Origin: Pacificispira sp033344895 | Lineage (GTDB): Bacteria; Pseudomonadota; Alphaproteobacteria; UBA8366; Aestuariispiraceae | Length of the DNA stretch: 64,000 bases | Reading direction: 5' to 3' | Assembly (NCBI GenBank): GCA_965229685.1 | Contig: OZ245920.1 | Location: 744,001 to 808,000, forward strand | Shown: positions 16,904 through 26,119 of the stretch, piece by piece | Layout of the letters: every line of letters begins with the position of its first letter | Numbering within the stretch: the first letter of the stretch is position 1 | Notes under the pieces: generated by a model | What the model saw: only the letters and a program-made list of their open reading frames with translations | Databases searched by the model: none | What the model was told of the DNA's origin: nothing | Made by a program: the position numbers and the translations under genes

Positions 16904-18001
16904 TTACTCGGCCAGGACCAACGTGTCTTTCCGGCGCCAGCTCACCCAGCGACGGTCGCCCGGATTGGTGGTCGCGACGACGGATCGTTCACTGTTCTGC
17001 GTCGTCACCGAAAAATCCAACCCGGATTCGGTTTTGACGAAGACATGGCTCTCATTGCCGTAATATGCAACCTGCGTCACGCGGCCTTCCAGGGCGAGGC
17101 ACTCGTCATCCGACGGCTTCTCCGCCGAGACCATGGCCTTCTCCGGCCGGATGGCGATACCGATCTTGCCTTTTGCCGACCCGTCAAAGGGTAGCCGGAT
17201 GTCGCCGATACCGTCGATATTGACGGAAATTTCACCGCCCGACGCCGTCTTCACGAACCCTTCGAAGAGATTCATCTTGCCGATGAAATCGGCCACGAAA
17301 CGGCAGTTCGGATATTCGTAGAGATCACGCGGATGGGCCAGTTGGCGGACGCGCCCGGATTCCATTACCGCAACACGATCCGCCATGCTCAGCGCTTCAT
17401 CCTGGTCGTGGGTCACCATGACGAAGGTGATGCCGACCTTGGCCTGAAGATTGCGCAGTTCCAGCTGCATGGCCTCGCGCAGTTTGGCATCGAGGGCCGA
17501 TAGCGGTTCGTCCAGCAGCAGCACTTTCGGACGCTTCACCAGCGCGCGCGCCAGGGCGACCCGCTGGCGTTGACCACCGGACAACTGATCGGGCATGCGG
17601 TCGCCGTATCCCGGAAGTTGAACCAGCCCCAGGGCCTCCTCGACCCGTTCCTTGGTTTCCGACGCCGGCACGCGATCCATTTTCAGGCCATAGGCGACGT
17701 TGTCCGCGACGGTCATATGCGGGAAGACCGCGTAGGATTGGAAGACCATGTTCACGGGCCGCTTGTTCGGGGCCACATCGTCCATGATCTGGCCATCGAT
17801 TTCGACTGTGCCGTCGCTGGGCACTTCGAAGCCGGCGATCATGCGCAACAGGGTGGTCTTGCCGCAGCCGCTGGGACCCAGCAGGGCGAAGAACTCCCCC
17901 TCCTTGATGTCGATCGACACGTTGTCGACGGCAAGGACTTCGCTGCCGAAGCGTTTGGTTACGGAACGGATGCCGATGATTGTCTTGGCGCCGTCGGTCA
18001 T
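16904..18001 (-). CDS. potG: Polyamine ABC transporter ATP-binding protein
   Basis: 365-aa ATPase of the spermidine/putrescine family. Walker A is GPSGCGKTT near residue 43, the Q-loop is VFQSYAVFPHMT, the signature is LSGGQRQRVALARAL, Walker B is VLLLDEPLSALD and the H-loop is VTHDQDEA. A C-terminal TOBE-type domain occupies the last 110 residues or so. Its start overlaps the potI stop by 4 nt. Here the ATPase is the last transporter gene, unlike the classical potFGHI order. Confidence 0.92.
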   Translation of the reverse strand: MTDGAKTIIGIRSVTKRFGSEVLAVDNVSIDIKEGEFFALLGPSGCGKTTLLRMIAGFEVPSDGTVEIDGQIMDDVAPNKRPVNMVFQSYAVFPHMTVADNVAYGLKMDRVPASETKERVEEALGLVQLPGYGDRMPDQLSGGQRQRVALARALVKRPKVLLLDEPLSALDAKLREAMQLELRNLQAKVGITFVMVTHDQDEALSMADRVAVMESGRVRQLAHPRDLYEYPNCRFVADFIGKMNLFEGFVKTASGGEISVNIDGIGDIRLPFDGSAKGKIGIAIRPEKAMVSAEKPSDDECLALEGRVTQVAYYGNESHVFVKTESGLDFSVTTQNSERSVVATTNPGDRRWVSWRRKDTLVLAE

Positions 18002-18843
18002 TTCTTATCGGCCCCTTTGCTCTGCAGCCACATGGCGATGGCGGTTAGGAAGACGGTGATGACGATCAGAACGGTTGAAGCCGCGTTGACCTCCGGCGTC
18101 ACCGAGAAACGGACCATGGAGTAGACCTTGACCGGGAAGGTCACGGTATCCGGGCCCGAGGTGAAGAAGGTGATGACGAAGTCGTCCAGCGACAGGGTGA
18201 AGGCCAGCAGGGCGCCCGCGACCAGACCGGGCTTCATGTGCGGGATGATGACGTCGCGGTAGACCTGCCAATCGCTGGCGCCCAGATCGCGGGCGGCCTC
18301 CTCCTGCTCCCGGTTGAAGCCTGCCAGACGCGCCCGGACGATGACGGCGACAAAGGGGAAGGTAAAGCTGATATGGGCGATGGTGATGTTGCCCAGATTT
18401 ATGGGCCAGGGCAGATCGTTGGGCCAGCCGATACGGGCAAAGAAGGCCAGCATGGCCACGCCCATGCAAATCTCGGGAATGACGATGGGCAGGGCCATCG
18501 TGCCTTCGTAGAGCGGCTTCAGCGGGAACCGGAAACGCCAGAGCAGGATCGCCACCATCGCCCCAAGGACCAGCGAGACGACGGTGGAGACCAGGGCGAT
18601 CGTCATGGAATTCCCGAAGGCGATCATCAGGTCTTCGTTGCCGAACAGCTTTTCGTAATACTTGGTGGAAAAGCCGCGCCAGACGATGTTGCGCCGACTG
18701 TCGTTGAAACTGAATGCCATCAGTGTCAGCAAGGGCACATAGAGGAAGAGAAAGGTCATGACCATGATCGTGACCAGCGGCCATTTCCGCAGATAGTCCA
18801 GCGGCCCGGCCGGTTCGCGTCCGAAGAGGGTCTTCTTTGCCAT
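17998..18843 (-). CDS. potI: Polyamine ABC transporter permease PotI
   Basis: 281-aa inner-membrane permease with about six transmembrane helices and the EAA loop EEAARDLGASDWQVYRDVIIP that contacts the ATPase. LTLMAFSFNDS near the first periplasmic loop is typical of PotC/PotI. It starts 4 nt after potH and overlaps potG by 4 nt, indicating strict co-translation. Confidence 0.92.
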   Translation of the reverse strand: MAKKTLFGREPAGPLDYLRKWPLVTIMVMTFLFLYVPLLTLMAFSFNDSRRNIVWRGFSTKYYEKLFGNEDLMIAFGNSMTIALVSTVVSLVLGAMVAILLWRFRFPLKPLYEGTMALPIVIPEICMGVAMLAFFARIGWPNDLPWPINLGNITIAHISFTFPFVAVIVRARLAGFNREQEEAARDLGASDWQVYRDVIIPHMKPGLVAGALLAFTLSLDDFVITFFTSGPDTVTFPVKVYSMVRFSVTPEVNAASTVLIVITVFLTAIAMWLQSKGADKK

Positions 18844-18847
18844 CGCG

Positions 18848-19777
18848 TCAGCCCTCCAGCCCGTCGCGACCGCCGCGCCGTGCCATCAGCGCGCGGATCG
18901 CAAGGGCCCCGAAGGTGATGTACATCAGAAGGAAGGACAGCGCCGACCCGAAGGGCCAGTCATTCGCCGATTTGAACTGGCGTTCGATGATCGTGGCGAT
19001 CATCGTGCTGTCTGGTCCCCCCAGCAGGTCCGGAGTCAGGAAACTGCCCAGCGCCGGGATGAAGGTGATGATGATACCGGAAATGATGCCGGGCAGCGCC
19101 AGCGGCACGACCACATTCCAGAGCGTTCGAAGATGGCCAGCGCCGAGATCGAGGCTGGCCTCCAGATAGGACCGGTCGAGACGCTCCAGCGCAGCATAGA
19201 GCGGCAGGACCATGAAGGGCAGATGGACATAGACCAGTCCCAGTATCACGGCCTGGTCGTTGTACAGCAGTTCCAGCGGCTGGTACCGCTCGCCAAACAG
19301 GGCGAGCGCAACGCCGCCCATACCGACCAGATTGAACAGCGCCTGGATCTGCGCCTCAATCCATTCCAGCGTGAAATTAACATAGCCGCGCGTGCGAAGG
19401 ACCGCGATCAGCGCATAGGTGCGGATCAGCAGATTTGTCCAGAAGGGCAGCATGATGCCCAGCAGCAGCAGGCCTTTCCACTGACGGGGCGCATAAACGA
19501 TGCCGAGCGCGACCGGCAGGCCGATAAACAGGCAGATCAGCGTCGCAATGCCGGCCATCCACAGCGACTTCCAGAAGATCGTCAGAATGTCGGCATTAAA
19601 GACACGCGCGTAGTTGTCGAGCGTCCAGGTGATGTCGATTCCGACGACGCCGACCTTTTCGCCAAAACTGAACAGCCAGATCAGGCCGAGCGGTATCAGA
19701 AAGAAAAGTACGAGCCAGAAGGTCGGCGGAATGCCGACGGCCCAGAATACCTGTCGGAACTTATGCCAAGGCTCCAT
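18848..19777 (-). CDS. potH: Polyamine ABC transporter permease PotH
   Basis: 309-aa permease with about six transmembrane helices. The first is FWLVLFFLIPLGLIWLFSF, and the EAA-like loop LEASLDLGAGHLRTLWNVVVP lies in the C-terminal half. It pairs with PotI as a heterodimer. A 98-bp gap separates it from potF, enough for mRNA processing that lets the binding protein be made in excess. Confidence 0.92.
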   Translation of the reverse strand: MEPWHKFRQVFWAVGIPPTFWLVLFFLIPLGLIWLFSFGEKVGVVGIDITWTLDNYARVFNADILTIFWKSLWMAGIATLICLFIGLPVALGIVYAPRQWKGLLLLGIMLPFWTNLLIRTYALIAVLRTRGYVNFTLEWIEAQIQALFNLVGMGGVALALFGERYQPLELLYNDQAVILGLVYVHLPFMVLPLYAALERLDRSYLEASLDLGAGHLRTLWNVVVPLALPGIISGIIITFIPALGSFLTPDLLGGPDSTMIATIIERQFKSANDWPFGSALSFLLMYITFGALAIRALMARRGGRDGLEG

Positions 19778-19875
19778 GCCGGTCGTGCCCCCTCGTTGAC
19801 CGGGTTCCGATCGCGGCGCGCAGCATTTCGGACCGCGCGCCGCGGTCGGATATCAATCGGTTTCCCTTACGGCGA

Positions 19876-20970
19876 TCAGGCCGCCAGGAACCGGGTCCAG
19901 GCTTCGTCCTGCATGCGCGAGACGTCTTCACCCAGATATTCGCCCCATTCGCACTTGGCCAGCACGTCTTCCGGCGGGAAGACCGAGGGATTCTTGTTGT
20001 AGCTGTCGTTGAGCAGCGCGCGGGCGGCCTCATTCGGCGTGGCATACTGGATGTAGTCGGCAATCAGCGCGCCGGCCTGGGCATCCAGAATGTAGTTGAT
20101 GAACTTGTGCGCATTCATCGGATGCGGTGCGTCCTTCGGGATGGCCAGGTTGTCCGCCCAGATCAGGGAGCCTTCCTTCGGAATGGCATAGTCGATGTCG
20201 TCGTCTTCCAGCATGACCTGACCGATATCGCCCGACCACTCGATGGTGACGTCGACTTCGCCGGACAGCAGCAGGTCCTGCCCATTGTCCTCCGCGATCG
20301 TCTTGAAATGCGGTTTCTGCTTGATCAGCAGGTCCACTGCCGCGTCGATTTCTTCCTGGGTGCGTGGGTTCATGCCCGTGCCCAGATACATCGACACCAT
20401 GCCGATCATCGAAGAGCTTTCGGACAGGATCGCCATCCGGCCGGAGAACGCGTCGCTGTCAAAGATCTGCGACCAGCTGGTGATGCCGCCGGGTACCGCG
20501 CTTTTGCGATAGCCGACACCCATCGTGCCCCACATGTAGGTCACGGAGTACTTGCGGCCAGGATCGTAGTCCGCGTCGGTGAACAGCGGATTCAGATTCT
20601 TCACGTTGGGGATCATGCTGTAGTCCAGCGGCTCCAGCATGTCCGCGGCGATCATGCGCGCTACATAGGTGTCGGACGGGACGATCACGTCGAAGCCCGG
20701 ATTGCCTTCCCGAAGCTTGGCGAACAATTCGTCATTGTCCGCGAACAGCGACATGTTGGCTTCGATGTCCGTTTGGTTCTCGAAGTCCGACAGCGTCGTT
20801 TCGCCGATATAGGTGTCCCAGTTGTAGAAATTGACCTTCGGCTCCTCCCCGTGAGCGGCGGCATGCGCCTTCGGGCCGAGGGTAATTCCGGCCCAGGCCG
20901 CACCGGCCCCGGCCATCGTCGCCTGCAGCATGCTGCGACGCGTCAGTCCTTTGTGAAACTTACCTGTCAT
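19876..20970 (-). CDS. potF: Polyamine-binding periplasmic protein PotF
   Basis: 364-aa periplasmic solute-binding protein. It has a twin-arginine signal (LTRRSMLQATMAGAGAAWAG) followed by the mature start VNFYNWDTYIGETTLSDFE, the PotD/PotF signature. Acidic and aromatic residues in SDTYVARM and TIEWSGDIGQV line the ligand pocket in homologues. ATG 20970 is chosen for its AGGAG upstream, with the signal immediately after. Export by Tat is unusual compared with Sec-exported E. coli PotF. The specific polyamine is inferred from the neighbouring aminotransferase. Confidence 0.9.
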   Translation of the reverse strand: MTGKFHKGLTRRSMLQATMAGAGAAWAGITLGPKAHAAAHGEEPKVNFYNWDTYIGETTLSDFENQTDIEANMSLFADNDELFAKLREGNPGFDVIVPSDTYVARMIAADMLEPLDYSMIPNVKNLNPLFTDADYDPGRKYSVTYMWGTMGVGYRKSAVPGGITSWSQIFDSDAFSGRMAILSESSSMIGMVSMYLGTGMNPRTQEEIDAAVDLLIKQKPHFKTIAEDNGQDLLLSGEVDVTIEWSGDIGQVMLEDDDIDYAIPKEGSLIWADNLAIPKDAPHPMNAHKFINYILDAQAGALIADYIQYATPNEAARALLNDSYNKNPSVFPPEDVLAKCEWGEYLGEDVSRMQDEAWTRFLAA

Positions 20971-21138
20971 TCCCTGTTCTCCTCTACTGGTTCCCGGTCC
21001 CGGTCGCGGTCGTTGCCACACCGGTTCGCCGGCTTTACCCCTGACTCGTGTCGGGAAGGCTCTAGCGGGCCGACCAATTCGACGAATCAGGGCATTTTCT
21101 GGGGTCCCCTGTCAATGCGTTCCGCGGTCCCTCGCGGC

Positions 21139-22521
21139 TCACATCATCCCCAGGTCGCGCGCCGTGGCGTCCAGACATTCGCGTGTCACGGACATCAGCG
21201 CGTCAATCTCGTCCTTCTCGATGATCAGCGGCGGCGACAGAACCATGGCATCGCCGCAGGCCCGCATGATCGCGTTGCGTTTGAAGAAATGGTCGCGACA
21301 CATGGTGCCGACCTTGCCGGCTGGTTCGAACCGTTCGCGGGTTTCCTTGTTCTTCACCAGTTCAATGGCGCCGATCAGACCGACACTGCGGGTTTCGCCG
21401 ACCAGCGGATGGTCGTTGAACTCCGCCAGGCGCTTGGCCAGATGCGGCCCTGTCTCGGTCGCCGTCTTTTCGACAAGGCCTTCGGATTCCAGAATTTCGA
21501 TGTTCTTCAGGGCCACGGCGCAGGCAACCGGGTGCCCGGAATAGGTATATCCGTGGAAGAATTCGCCGCCATGGGCGGTGATCGTGTCGGCGACCCGGTC
21601 CGAGACGCCGGTCGCTGCAATCGGCATGTAGCCGGAGGACAGACCCTTCGCCATGGTGATCAGGTCCGGTTCGATGCCGAATGTCTCCAGTCCGAACCAA
21701 TTGCCGGTGCGCCCGAAGCCGCAGATCACCTCGTCGGCGATCAGCAGGATGTCGTACTGTTTGCAGATGCGGTTGATCTCCGGCCAGTAGGTTTCCGGCG
21801 GGATGATCACGCCGCCGGCGCCCTGAATCGGCTCGCCGATAAAGGCCGCAACGTTCTCCGGACCCAGTTCAAGAATCCGGTCTTCCAGCGACTTCGCCGC
21901 GTGCAGACCGAACTCGGCCGGGGTCATCTCGCCGCCCAGCTTGTACCAGTAGGGTTGCATGACATGGTGGATCGTCGGGATCAGCTTGCCGCCCTGCTTG
22001 TGCATCGGGGCCATGCCGCCCAATGCCGCGCCGGCCACGGTCGAGCCGTGGTAGGCGTTTTCACGCCCGATGATGAAGCGCTTCTCCGGCTTCCCGGCGC
22101 ATTGCCAATAGTGGTGCACCATCCGGACGTTGGTGTCGTTTGCTTCGGAACCGGAATTCGCGAAGAAGACCCGATTGAAATTCGCCGGCAGCTTCTCCGC
22201 CACTTTCGCGGCCAGTTCGATCGACGGCGCGTGGGCGGTCTTGAAGAAGGTATTGTAGTAGGGCAGCTCCTTCAGCTGGCGGTATGCCACTTCCGCCAGG
22301 TCGTCACGGCCGTAGCCGACATTGACGCACCACAGCCCGGCCATGCCGTCCAGAATCTTGTTGTTGTGCCCGTCATAGAGATAGACGCCTTCGGCGCGGG
22401 TAATGATGCGCGAGCCGCCTTCACCTGCCAGGCCCTTGTAATCCGTGAACGGATGCATGTGATGGGCGGTGTCCAGGCGGACCAGTTCCTCGACGTCGAG
22501 GTTGCGGCGAATCTCGGTCAT
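21139..22521 (-). CDS. spuC: Class III aminotransferase, putrescine-pyruvate type
   Basis: 460-aa PLP omega-aminotransferase like Pseudomonas SpuC, which transfers the amine of putrescine to pyruvate, giving 4-aminobutanal and alanine. The PLP lysine is K292 in TMAKGLSSGYMPIAA. ANSGSEANDT and LIADEVICGFGRTG bind phosphate and the pyridine ring. It lies just upstream of the putrescine-type transporter on the same strand, so uptake and first catabolic step appear linked. AAGGA precedes the ATG. A double palindromic operator sits 60-95 bp upstream. Related amines such as beta-alanine cannot be excluded. Confidence 0.88.
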   Translation of the reverse strand: MTEIRRNLDVEELVRLDTAHHMHPFTDYKGLAGEGGSRIITRAEGVYLYDGHNNKILDGMAGLWCVNVGYGRDDLAEVAYRQLKELPYYNTFFKTAHAPSIELAAKVAEKLPANFNRVFFANSGSEANDTNVRMVHHYWQCAGKPEKRFIIGRENAYHGSTVAGAALGGMAPMHKQGGKLIPTIHHVMQPYWYKLGGEMTPAEFGLHAAKSLEDRILELGPENVAAFIGEPIQGAGGVIIPPETYWPEINRICKQYDILLIADEVICGFGRTGNWFGLETFGIEPDLITMAKGLSSGYMPIAATGVSDRVADTITAHGGEFFHGYTYSGHPVACAVALKNIEILESEGLVEKTATETGPHLAKRLAEFNDHPLVGETRSVGLIGAIELVKNKETRERFEPAGKVGTMCRDHFFKRNAIMRACGDAMVLSPPLIIEKDEIDALMSVTRECLDATARDLGMM

Positions 22522-22580
22522 CTCTGATTTCCTTTTAGACTACAGGCACAGGCCGGGCGACCGGCGGGGCGACGTTAGCA

Positions 22581-22616
22581 AATGTGATCACATTAAGAAA
22601 GAGATGTGATCACATT
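22581..22616. promoter_or_regulatory. Tandem palindromic operators upstream of the polyamine genes
   Basis: Two perfect palindromes, AATGTGATCACATT (22581-22594) and ATGTGATCACAT (22604-22615), with centres 22 bp apart, two helical turns on one face. They lie 60-95 bp upstream of the spuC start. The compact TGTGATCACA core without a central spacer is like GntR/FCD-family sites, not a CRP site. Confidence 0.7.
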
Positions 22617-22662
22617 TATGTGCCCGGCCACCGATCGGGTGTGCCGGCCGGATGGTGAAATG

Positions 22663-22695
22663 CGAACGGCCGCCCCGGATAGGGACGGCCGTTCG
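22663..22695 (-). terminator. Possible terminator of the chemoreceptor gene
   Basis: 10-bp stem CGAACGGCCG/CGGCCGTTCG with an internal CCC/GGG pairing, 18 bp after the chemoreceptor stop. There is no clear U-tract on the minus strand, so termination would be weak. Confidence 0.4.
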
Positions 22696-22713
22696 TCAGC
22701 TAAGGGAGTTTGG

Positions 22714-25131
22714 TCAAGCGGCCCGTAGTTTTCCGAGGAACCCGTCGACCGCTTCGGACAGCCGTCCCGCGCCGGTGTCCAGCCCTTCGACTTCGTCCAT
22801 GAGCTGGCGCGCCAGGGCGCCGGTGGAATTTGCCTGTTCCCGGACGGAGTCGATATTGCCGACCACCTGGGAGGTACCGTCAGCGGCGCCTTCGGCATTG
22901 CGGGCAATTTCGGATGTAGCCGCGCCCTGTTCCTCCATGGCCGCGGCGACGGTGGAAATCACCTCATTTACCTTGGCTGCGGTTTCGGCAATGCGTTTGA
23001 TCCGGCCAACCGCATCGTCGGTACTGCCCTGAATTTCGCGAACCAGATTGGCGATTTCGTCCGTGGCCTTGCCGGTCTGGCTTGCCAGGGCCTTGACCTC
23101 GTTGGCGACGACGGCAAAGCCCTTACCGGCCTCTCCGGCGCGCGCCGCCTCGATCGTGGCGTTGAGCGCCAGCAGATTCGTCTGTTCCGCGACCTCGGAA
23201 ATCAACCGGACCGCCTCGCCGATACGTTCGGCGGAACCGGCCAGTTCCTGGATCGCGTTGTCGGTTTCCTGTGCCGAGGTCTGCGCTTCGGTAGCAACCT
23301 GAACGCAGGTCGCGATCTGGCGGGTGACTTCGGACACGGTTGCGGACAATTGCTCCGCAGCCGCGGCGACGGCCTGCACGTTGTTACTGGCCTGGGCCGA
23401 AGCCTGGGCCGCGCTGTCCGTGGACGTCGACGTCTCGGACGCACTGGCCAGCATCGAGGAAACTGCCTCGCGCATTTCCTTCGTTGCGGTGCCGACCTGG
23501 GACAGCACGCCCATGACCGACTGCTCGAAGGTCTTGGCGAGCTCTTCGGTGGCGCGGCGCTTCTCTTCCTCGGCCTTCGCCTCCAGGCGTTGCTGCTCCT
23601 TCTGCAGACGTTCTTTTTCGAGCCCGTTCTCCTTGAAGACCTCCACAGTCTTCGCCATCGCGCCGATCTCGTCACCGCGTCCGGTCCCCGGCACGTCGAC
23701 CGAATTGTCGCCCTCGGCCAGGGTGTTCATGCTGTCCGACAGGCGGGTGATCGGACGAACCACGGTGAAGTTCGTCATGACGCCCATGCCGGCGGCCAGC
23801 AGCACGGCTGCCGCGACACCGACACCGATGAAGGCCAGACTGTCCTGCCGAACACTGTCCAGGACACTCGAACCGACAAGGGTCAATTGTTCGCTGGACG
23901 CACTCAGATCCTGGGCGGCGGCCCGCATCGTTTCCTCCGCAGCGAGCCCGTCATTTGCGCGGGCCACCATCTCTCCATACTTGGCGAGATAGCGGTCGGC
24001 TGACTGAATCATCGTCTGGGACGTCTTTCTCAGTACATCGTCGGGGGTCAGTTCCGAAAGTGTCTGCGCGGATTTCTTCATCGCGCCGATCAGCTTCTCG
24101 GTCTCCTGGAGGTTCTTCTCGAATGCTTCACGGGTCGTCAGTTGACCAAAGGATGCCTTCAGTGTCGCAAGCTGACGGAAAACCAGGGTCAGGCGCGTGG
24201 CCTCACGCTCAATCGCCTGACGCATCGTCAGTTCCGCAGAGGTTGTCTTCACTTTTTCGGAGGCGGCATCGAAGACTTCGCGTTGCTTGTCCGCGATCTT
24301 GGACACGGCGGTGATGAAATCCGCCAGAAGAGCGTCTGCGGTAACCCCGGCGGTCAGGCTGTTCGGATTTTTCACCGCCTTGGCGAATGCCTTGCGGTAA
24401 TCCTGGGCCAGTTTCGATATCCGGTTGGCGTCCTCCTCCAGCGAGGTGCCCGCGAGCGTATTTTTGAGAGTCACCGAGTCGACGAAGATTTCCTTCACAA
24501 GGTCATTCACCGCGTTCGACGCGCCCTCTCGGCCGGTATATCGGAAGATGGCGGCTTCAACACCCGCCCGGCGGGCGAGGTCCTTGAGGGAATTCGTTAC
24601 ATCGACGACCGCGAAAGCGGCTTCCTGTTCCTTGGCAGCGGTCTCTGCGGCGGATTTTGCCCATGTGAGCTGCATTTCCTGGCCGCTAGCGACTGTCGTG
24701 GCAGCCTTCAGGACAGTTTGCAGATCCTTGTCCAGTTCCTCGATTGTCTGAACTTGGGTCAGGCGCAAGTCGGTGTAGAAGTTTAGGTTGGCTTCAAAGC
24801 TGTCGACCGCTTCCAGCGCGGCGAGCCGGACCGCCTCTGCTTCGGCGTCCAGTCGGCCCTCCAGGCTTGAGATTGCCGTTCGGGTTGCTTCGATATCGGC
24901 CAGTGCAGTATCGGCATCCGCGGGGTCCACAGTTCGGCCAAACCGTTCCGTGTTGATCTGCGCACGGGCAAGGGCATTGGAGACCGCGCTGCTGGTTTCA
25001 ACGACCTGCGTGCCTTCGTTCATCGCACTCAAGCCACGGTAACCGACGAACCCCACCGCCAGAATCAACACCGCCATAAAGCAGAAACCGGCGCCCAGTT
25101 TCCACGAAATCCTGATATCGTCGAGTTTCAT
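22714..25131 (-). CDS. Methyl-accepting chemotaxis protein with long helical periplasmic (HBM-like) domain
   Basis: 805-aa transmembrane chemoreceptor. TM1 is about 13-33 and TM2 about 432-455, enclosing a roughly 400-residue, almost purely helical periplasmic region. A HAMP domain follows, then the signalling tip with EVAEQTNLLALNATIEAARA. It ends GKLRAA and lacks a CheR/CheB-tethering pentapeptide. Its N-terminal part resembles helical bimodular (HBM) sensor domains, which in characterised cases bind organic acids, but it is longer than the usual 250 residues. ATG 25131 opens the TM1 region; 31 upstream codons look non-coding. Ligand unknown; polyamine neighbours are suggestive only. Confidence 0.88.
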   Translation of the reverse strand: MKLDDIRISWKLGAGFCFMAVLILAVGFVGYRGLSAMNEGTQVVETSSAVSNALARAQINTERFGRTVDPADADTALADIEATRTAISSLEGRLDAEAEAVRLAALEAVDSFEANLNFYTDLRLTQVQTIEELDKDLQTVLKAATTVASGQEMQLTWAKSAAETAAKEQEAAFAVVDVTNSLKDLARRAGVEAAIFRYTGREGASNAVNDLVKEIFVDSVTLKNTLAGTSLEEDANRISKLAQDYRKAFAKAVKNPNSLTAGVTADALLADFITAVSKIADKQREVFDAASEKVKTTSAELTMRQAIEREATRLTLVFRQLATLKASFGQLTTREAFEKNLQETEKLIGAMKKSAQTLSELTPDDVLRKTSQTMIQSADRYLAKYGEMVARANDGLAAEETMRAAAQDLSASSEQLTLVGSSVLDSVRQDSLAFIGVGVAAAVLLAAGMGVMTNFTVVRPITRLSDSMNTLAEGDNSVDVPGTGRGDEIGAMAKTVEVFKENGLEKERLQKEQQRLEAKAEEEKRRATEELAKTFEQSVMGVLSQVGTATKEMREAVSSMLASASETSTSTDSAAQASAQASNNVQAVAAAAEQLSATVSEVTRQIATCVQVATEAQTSAQETDNAIQELAGSAERIGEAVRLISEVAEQTNLLALNATIEAARAGEAGKGFAVVANEVKALASQTGKATDEIANLVREIQGSTDDAVGRIKRIAETAAKVNEVISTVAAAMEEQGAATSEIARNAEGAADGTSQVVGNIDSVREQANSTGALARQLMDEVEGLDTGAGRLSEAVDGFLGKLRAA

Positions 25132-25241
25132 TCCGTTTCCGTCCCGTTCAAGTCCTGCCGGAGATCTTGCTGTCCGTTTTTGCGGACGACCTTTCTTGAT
25201 CGGCAACATAAGCTTCAACTTCATAATTAATTGTTAACACA

Positions 25242-25261
25242 TGTCTAGGTACGTGTAGACA
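25242..25261. promoter_or_regulatory. Inverted repeat between divergent sensor genes
   Basis: TGTCTA and TAGACA arms separated by 8 bp, within the AT-richer 234-bp region between the chemoreceptor and the secreted PDC-like protein. Possible operator for either promoter. Confidence 0.35.
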
Positions 25262-25365
25262 ACATCCGGCGAATAGACCGGGACATGAAACAATGCGTAA
25301 TCGTGAATACATAGAATCATGCAAACGTTCCGCGCCTTGAAGCGTGGGGCGTGGGAGGAGGAAAT

Positions 25366-25941
25366 ATGCGTGTAAGCCATGTAACGTGCGCGGTTGTCCT
25401 GTTTCTTGCGGCGAGCGTCGCCCCTGCGGCAGCCAATGACTTTAAACCTCAGTTGTCGAAGTATATTGAGAACGCTACCTGGATTCAGGACTCGGTCGTA
25501 ACCTCGGCTGTGGAGGCGCAGAATGAGAAACATGCCGGATTGTCCGACGCTGATATCGAAGCGCTGGATCAGAAATGGCGCGCTGAAAAGGATGCGGGAT
25601 CCGGCCCGATGATATCGGAGGTCCTGGCAAACGATCTGTCCGCTTGGCTGAAGCAGAAAAAGGACGAAAGCAACGGTCTGATCGCCGAGGTTTTCGTGAT
25701 GGACAACAAGGGGCTGAATGTCGGCCAGAGTGATCCGACAAGTGACTACTGGCAAGGCGACGAGGCCAAGTTCCAGCAGACATTCGGGGTCGGTCCCGAC
25801 GGTCAGCTGATCGACGAGGTGGAGTTCGACGATTCGTCGGAAAGCTTCATCAGCCAGGTCAGCAGGACCATCACGGATGCGTCCGGCGCCCCGATCGGCG
25901 CCGTCACGATCGGCATCAATGTGGAACTGCTCGGCGGCTAG
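25366..25941 (+). CDS. Secreted stand-alone PDC/Cache-like sensor protein
   Basis: 191-aa protein with a Sec signal peptide (residues 1 to about 24, cleavage near APAAAND), no other membrane segment and no signalling domain. The mature part reads like a single PDC/Cache sensor domain: a long N-terminal helix, then AEVFVMDNKGLNVGQSDPTSDYWQGD and a final strand VSRTITDASGAPIGAVTIGI. GGGAGGAGG precedes the ATG at 25366. Divergent from the chemoreceptor and followed by its own terminator. It may be a periplasmic ligand-binding partner. The function is inferred from fold resemblance only. Confidence 0.75.
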   Translation: MRVSHVTCAVVLFLAASVAPAAANDFKPQLSKYIENATWIQDSVVTSAVEAQNEKHAGLSDADIEALDQKWRAEKDAGSGPMISEVLANDLSAWLKQKKDESNGLIAEVFVMDNKGLNVGQSDPTSDYWQGDEAKFQQTFGVGPDGQLIDEVEFDDSSESFISQVSRTITDASGAPIGAVTIGINVELLGG

Positions 25942-25976
25942 GTCGAAAACGCACAACAGCGTTCCACAAGGAAACG

Positions 25977-26010
25977 AAACACCGGCTCCGGCTCTCGGGG
26001 CCGGTGTTTT
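25977..26010 (+). terminator. Rho-independent terminator
   Basis: 10-bp stem AAACACCGGC/GCCGGTGTTT with a 13-nt loop, ending in TTTT. Closes the PDC-like gene. Confidence 0.85.
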
Positions 26011-26119
26011 GGTTTCGGCGGATAGTTTTCTGTGCCAATTCGCCTCTTGTTCATTATCGTGATATCCGGAAAATCGCTCAAAACAAAAGATGATCCTGAG
26101 TCTCAGGGGGAAACGCGAC

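Noticed and set aside
20107..22527. 806-codon plus-strand ORF
   Set aside because: Fully antisense to potF and spuC, both of which have clear family motifs and ribosome binding sites.
22581..22616. CRP/FNR binding site
   Set aside because: CRP needs six bases between TGTGA and TCACA, and FNR needs TTGAT-N4-ATCAA; here TGTGA and TCACA are fused.
26090..26119. Earlier ATG for prpE
   Set aside because: Adds ten residues without family similarity, while AGGGGG is placed for the ATG at 26120.
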